Assembly (NCBI RefSeq): GCF_020076305.1
Contig: NZ_JAIQXE010000001.1
Coordinates: 1,488,001-1,552,000, forward strand
From: Flavihumibacter profundi
GTDB taxonomy: Bacteria > Bacteroidota > Bacteroidia > Chitinophagales > Chitinophagaceae
DNA length: 64,000 bases
Direction: 5' to 3'
The notes below the pieces were generated by a model. The model worked only from the letters and a program-made list of their open reading frames with translations, was not told the origin of the DNA and did no database searches. Below are positions 62,615-64,000 of the stretch, in pieces. The position numbers and the translations under genes were made by a program. Position 1 is the first letter of the stretch, and each line of letters begins with the position of its first letter.

Positions 62615-64000
62615 TTAATGTATCCGCCACCTTATAAACACCTGGCCGTTTATTGGTTGCGCCTTGGGGCTTCCCCCGGAAGTTAAACTGGTAACCGGAA
62701 TTAATACACCAGCACCCAAAGTGGCATTTCGGAAAGAATACCCTGCTTCTACCCTACCAACAAGAAATCCCGGGGCTATATAATTCCATAGTGTGGAAGA
62801 CTTGTCTATACTTATTAATTCACCTGAAAGTTTAGCCTGATCGGAAGCCCTTACAGTTTTAATTTCCCCCAGGGCTTTGCTTTGCCATTGATACTGCAAT
62901 CCTGCCCCAATTGTCCACCGCCCGGCTAAATGGTGATTATACAGCAGTGCCAGGCTAAATCCCTGGGAATTAATAAGGCTTGAATCTCTTATGACAAGCG
63001 TTGAATCTGTACCAGAATAGGTACCTGTGGAACTCGCTAATGTTTGGCTTCCAAGGTAGTATTTCGCGAATGCGTCAACTACAAAACGCAATTCATGTTT
63101 GGCTCCCCAATTTTTCGTAATCCAAATTTGCGGAATAAGTATTCCATATACCTGGCTTCCCCCACTGGCACCTGTAAATAAATTGTCAGTTCCCTGTATT
63201 GGCAAGGGAATATTCCATTGCGCACCATAATGAATGTCCTTAAAAATCCCTGCATTCTTGGTATTAACGGATAGTTTACCATTGCCACCGGATATTTTTT
63301 TCGCTGAATCCAGCAATTCTTCATTTATTCTTGTCTGTGATTTCTTTTCTGCTTTAGGGAACTGCGAAAAAGGATCATTCATCAATGCAGTATTACCAGC
63401 AGCAATATCCTTATCCAACCCATATGGAATAAAATAATCTGCTTCAGCAGCAATAGGAACTGGGTCAGGATTCTTATTCTTATTTCCGCCCTTATCCCCT
63501 GCAACTAAAAAAGCAGATGGTGGCGTCAAATATTGTCCTTGTTTTTTGCCTTTTTTATCAATTGGTACAATGGCCTTCTTTTCAAATGATTTAATAGCTG
63601 CCTTGTCATTTACTGGATTTACGTTGCGCTTTTTATTAACTAAGGTTAAACCTGTGGATTTCCTCAAATCTGGGTTATCCAAAACTCCATTACCTTTTAG
63701 TGTTCCAACAAGTCGGGTAGTTGAATCTTGCTTTAAAATACCCACCCCCAGGTTGCTATCAACCAGCCTGGTTATATTATTTGCGGAATTTCCTGGTTGT
63801 ACAAAGGTTGCAACTGAATCCACCTTAACTAAGTTTTCGCTATCAGTCCTGCCTTTAACTCTTGTATTTTTAGCTTCCGCTGTCTCTTTCTGATTATTGC
63901 CTGAGGATACATTTGGAAGGTCAGCCCTTTTTTCTATTGGCATTGAAATGTTTAGAACTTCTTTTTGTTTAACTACCAGCCATATTGTGGCAATAATAAG
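62615..64000 (-). CDS. Inner-membrane helix, linker and beta-barrel protein (N-terminus cut by window)
   Basis: The frame is open to base 64000. The first readable residues LIIATIWLVVKQKEVLNI are the end of a membrane helix, followed by a low-complexity linker of about 200 residues rich in Lys, Asn, Asp and Ser. The C-terminal 200 residues are barrel-like (GAQWNIPLPIQGTDNLFTGA; KNWGAKHELRFVVDAFAKYY; terminal VFIRWRIH). The architecture is the same as the protein at 37315-38652, which is paired with an ECF sigma gene; a sigma gene may lie just beyond the edge. The annotated N-terminus and cytoplasmic domain are missing here. Function is inferred only from architecture. Confidence 0.66.
   Translation of the reverse strand, partial: LIIATIWLVVKQKEVLNISMPIEKRADLPNVSSGNNQKETAEAKNTRVKGRTDSENLVKVDSVATFVQPGNSANNITRLVDSNLGVGILKQDSTTRLVGTLKGNGVLDNPDLRKSTGLTLVNKKRNVNPVNDKAAIKSFEKKAIVPIDKKGKKQGQYLTPPSAFLVAGDKGGNKNKNPDPVPIAAEADYFIPYGLDKDIAAGNTALMNDPFSQFPKAEKKSQTRINEELLDSAKKISGGNGKLSVNTKNAGIFKDIHYGAQWNIPLPIQGTDNLFTGASGGSQVYGILIPQIWITKNWGAKHELRFVVDAFAKYYLGSQTLASSTGTYSGTDSTLVIRDSSLINSQGFSLALLYNHHLAGRWTIGAGLQYQWQSKALGEIKTVRASDQAKLSGELISIDKSSTLWNYIAPGFLVGRVEAGYSFRNATLGAGVLIPVTSLTSGGSPKAQPINGQVFIRWRIH

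Noticed and set aside
1-64000. CRISPR arrays, tRNA and rRNA genes, complete insertion sequences
   Set aside because: Scanned by eye; none with supporting sequence was found.

Overview
The window looks like a chromosomal segment of a Bacteroidota bacterium, most likely family Chitinophagaceae. The evidence is a moderate GC content, TAnnTTTG-like promoter boxes with weak Shine-Dalgarno sequences, a gliding-motility (CHU_C) C-terminal domain, SprB-type repeats, TamL-type lipoprotein OMP85, DUF6249/DUF4097/DUF5777 proteins, and many secreted glycosidases. It carries no rRNA, no tRNA that I could recognise, no CRISPR array and no intact insertion sequence. Both edges cut genes (murQ on the left, an inner-membrane-anchored beta-barrel protein on the right).

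Layout. 1-1.1 kb: muropeptide recycling (murQ plus an ASKHA amino-sugar kinase). 1.2-4.6 kb: a C-terminal processing protease, then a divergent ECF-sigma module (DUF6249 / sigma / putative two-helix anti-sigma) with three TGTAAC-N17-(A/C)GTC promoter-like elements between the divergent genes. 4.7-8.9 kb: TPR protein, NahK-like sugar kinase and GH109-type oxidoreductase/glycosidase. 8.9-14.4 kb (minus): a tight operon of amidohydrolase, FdhD, FdhF/YdeP-like molybdoenzyme and CE2-like SGNH esterase. 14.4-26.5 kb: ABC exporter and a glycan-degrading group (GH20, alpha/beta hydrolase, GH29, GH3 with PA14, Gfo/Idh/MocA plus DUF1080 3-keto-glycoside pathway) without SusC/SusD. 26.6-32.1 kb: Gre-like factor and a TetR-controlled TolC-EmrA-EmrB efflux operon with two tandem palindromic operators. 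32.1-34.1 kb: a DUF4097 beta-repeat protein, the decayed remains of an outer-membrane protein gene, and an unexplained spacer. 34.1-39.2 kb: an ECF sigma, a single-pass inner membrane helix fused to an outer-membrane-type barrel, two c-heme lipoproteins, an OB-fold protein, YceI and a DUF5777 barrel, all on the minus strand. 39.3-51.1 kb: FAD oxidoreductase, cbpA-cbpM plus a surface PKD/CHU_C protein, an MFS gene broken by an in-frame TAA, an orphan ABC ATPase, a lipoprotein, a Upf1-like helicase, a small membrane protein and an acyltransferase. 51.8-54.1 kb: proB-proA. 54.3-62.4 kb: lytic transglycosylase and tamB-tamL. 62.4-64 kb: small membrane protein and a second helix-linker-barrel protein.

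How the genes may work together. The GH20, GH29, GH3, GH109, NahK-like and MurQ/kinase genes suggest a cell that harvests amino-sugar-rich glycans and recycles its own wall. The best candidate for an undescribed system is 34.1-39.2 kb: a sigma factor with a barrel-fused membrane partner directly upstream of c-type cytochrome lipoproteins, YceI and a DUF5777 barrel, which could be a regulated envelope redox module. That role is inference. Two other sequence-level oddities are well supported by reading: the MFS gene with a nonsense codon in its first helix, and the OMP pseudogene behind the DUF4097 gene.
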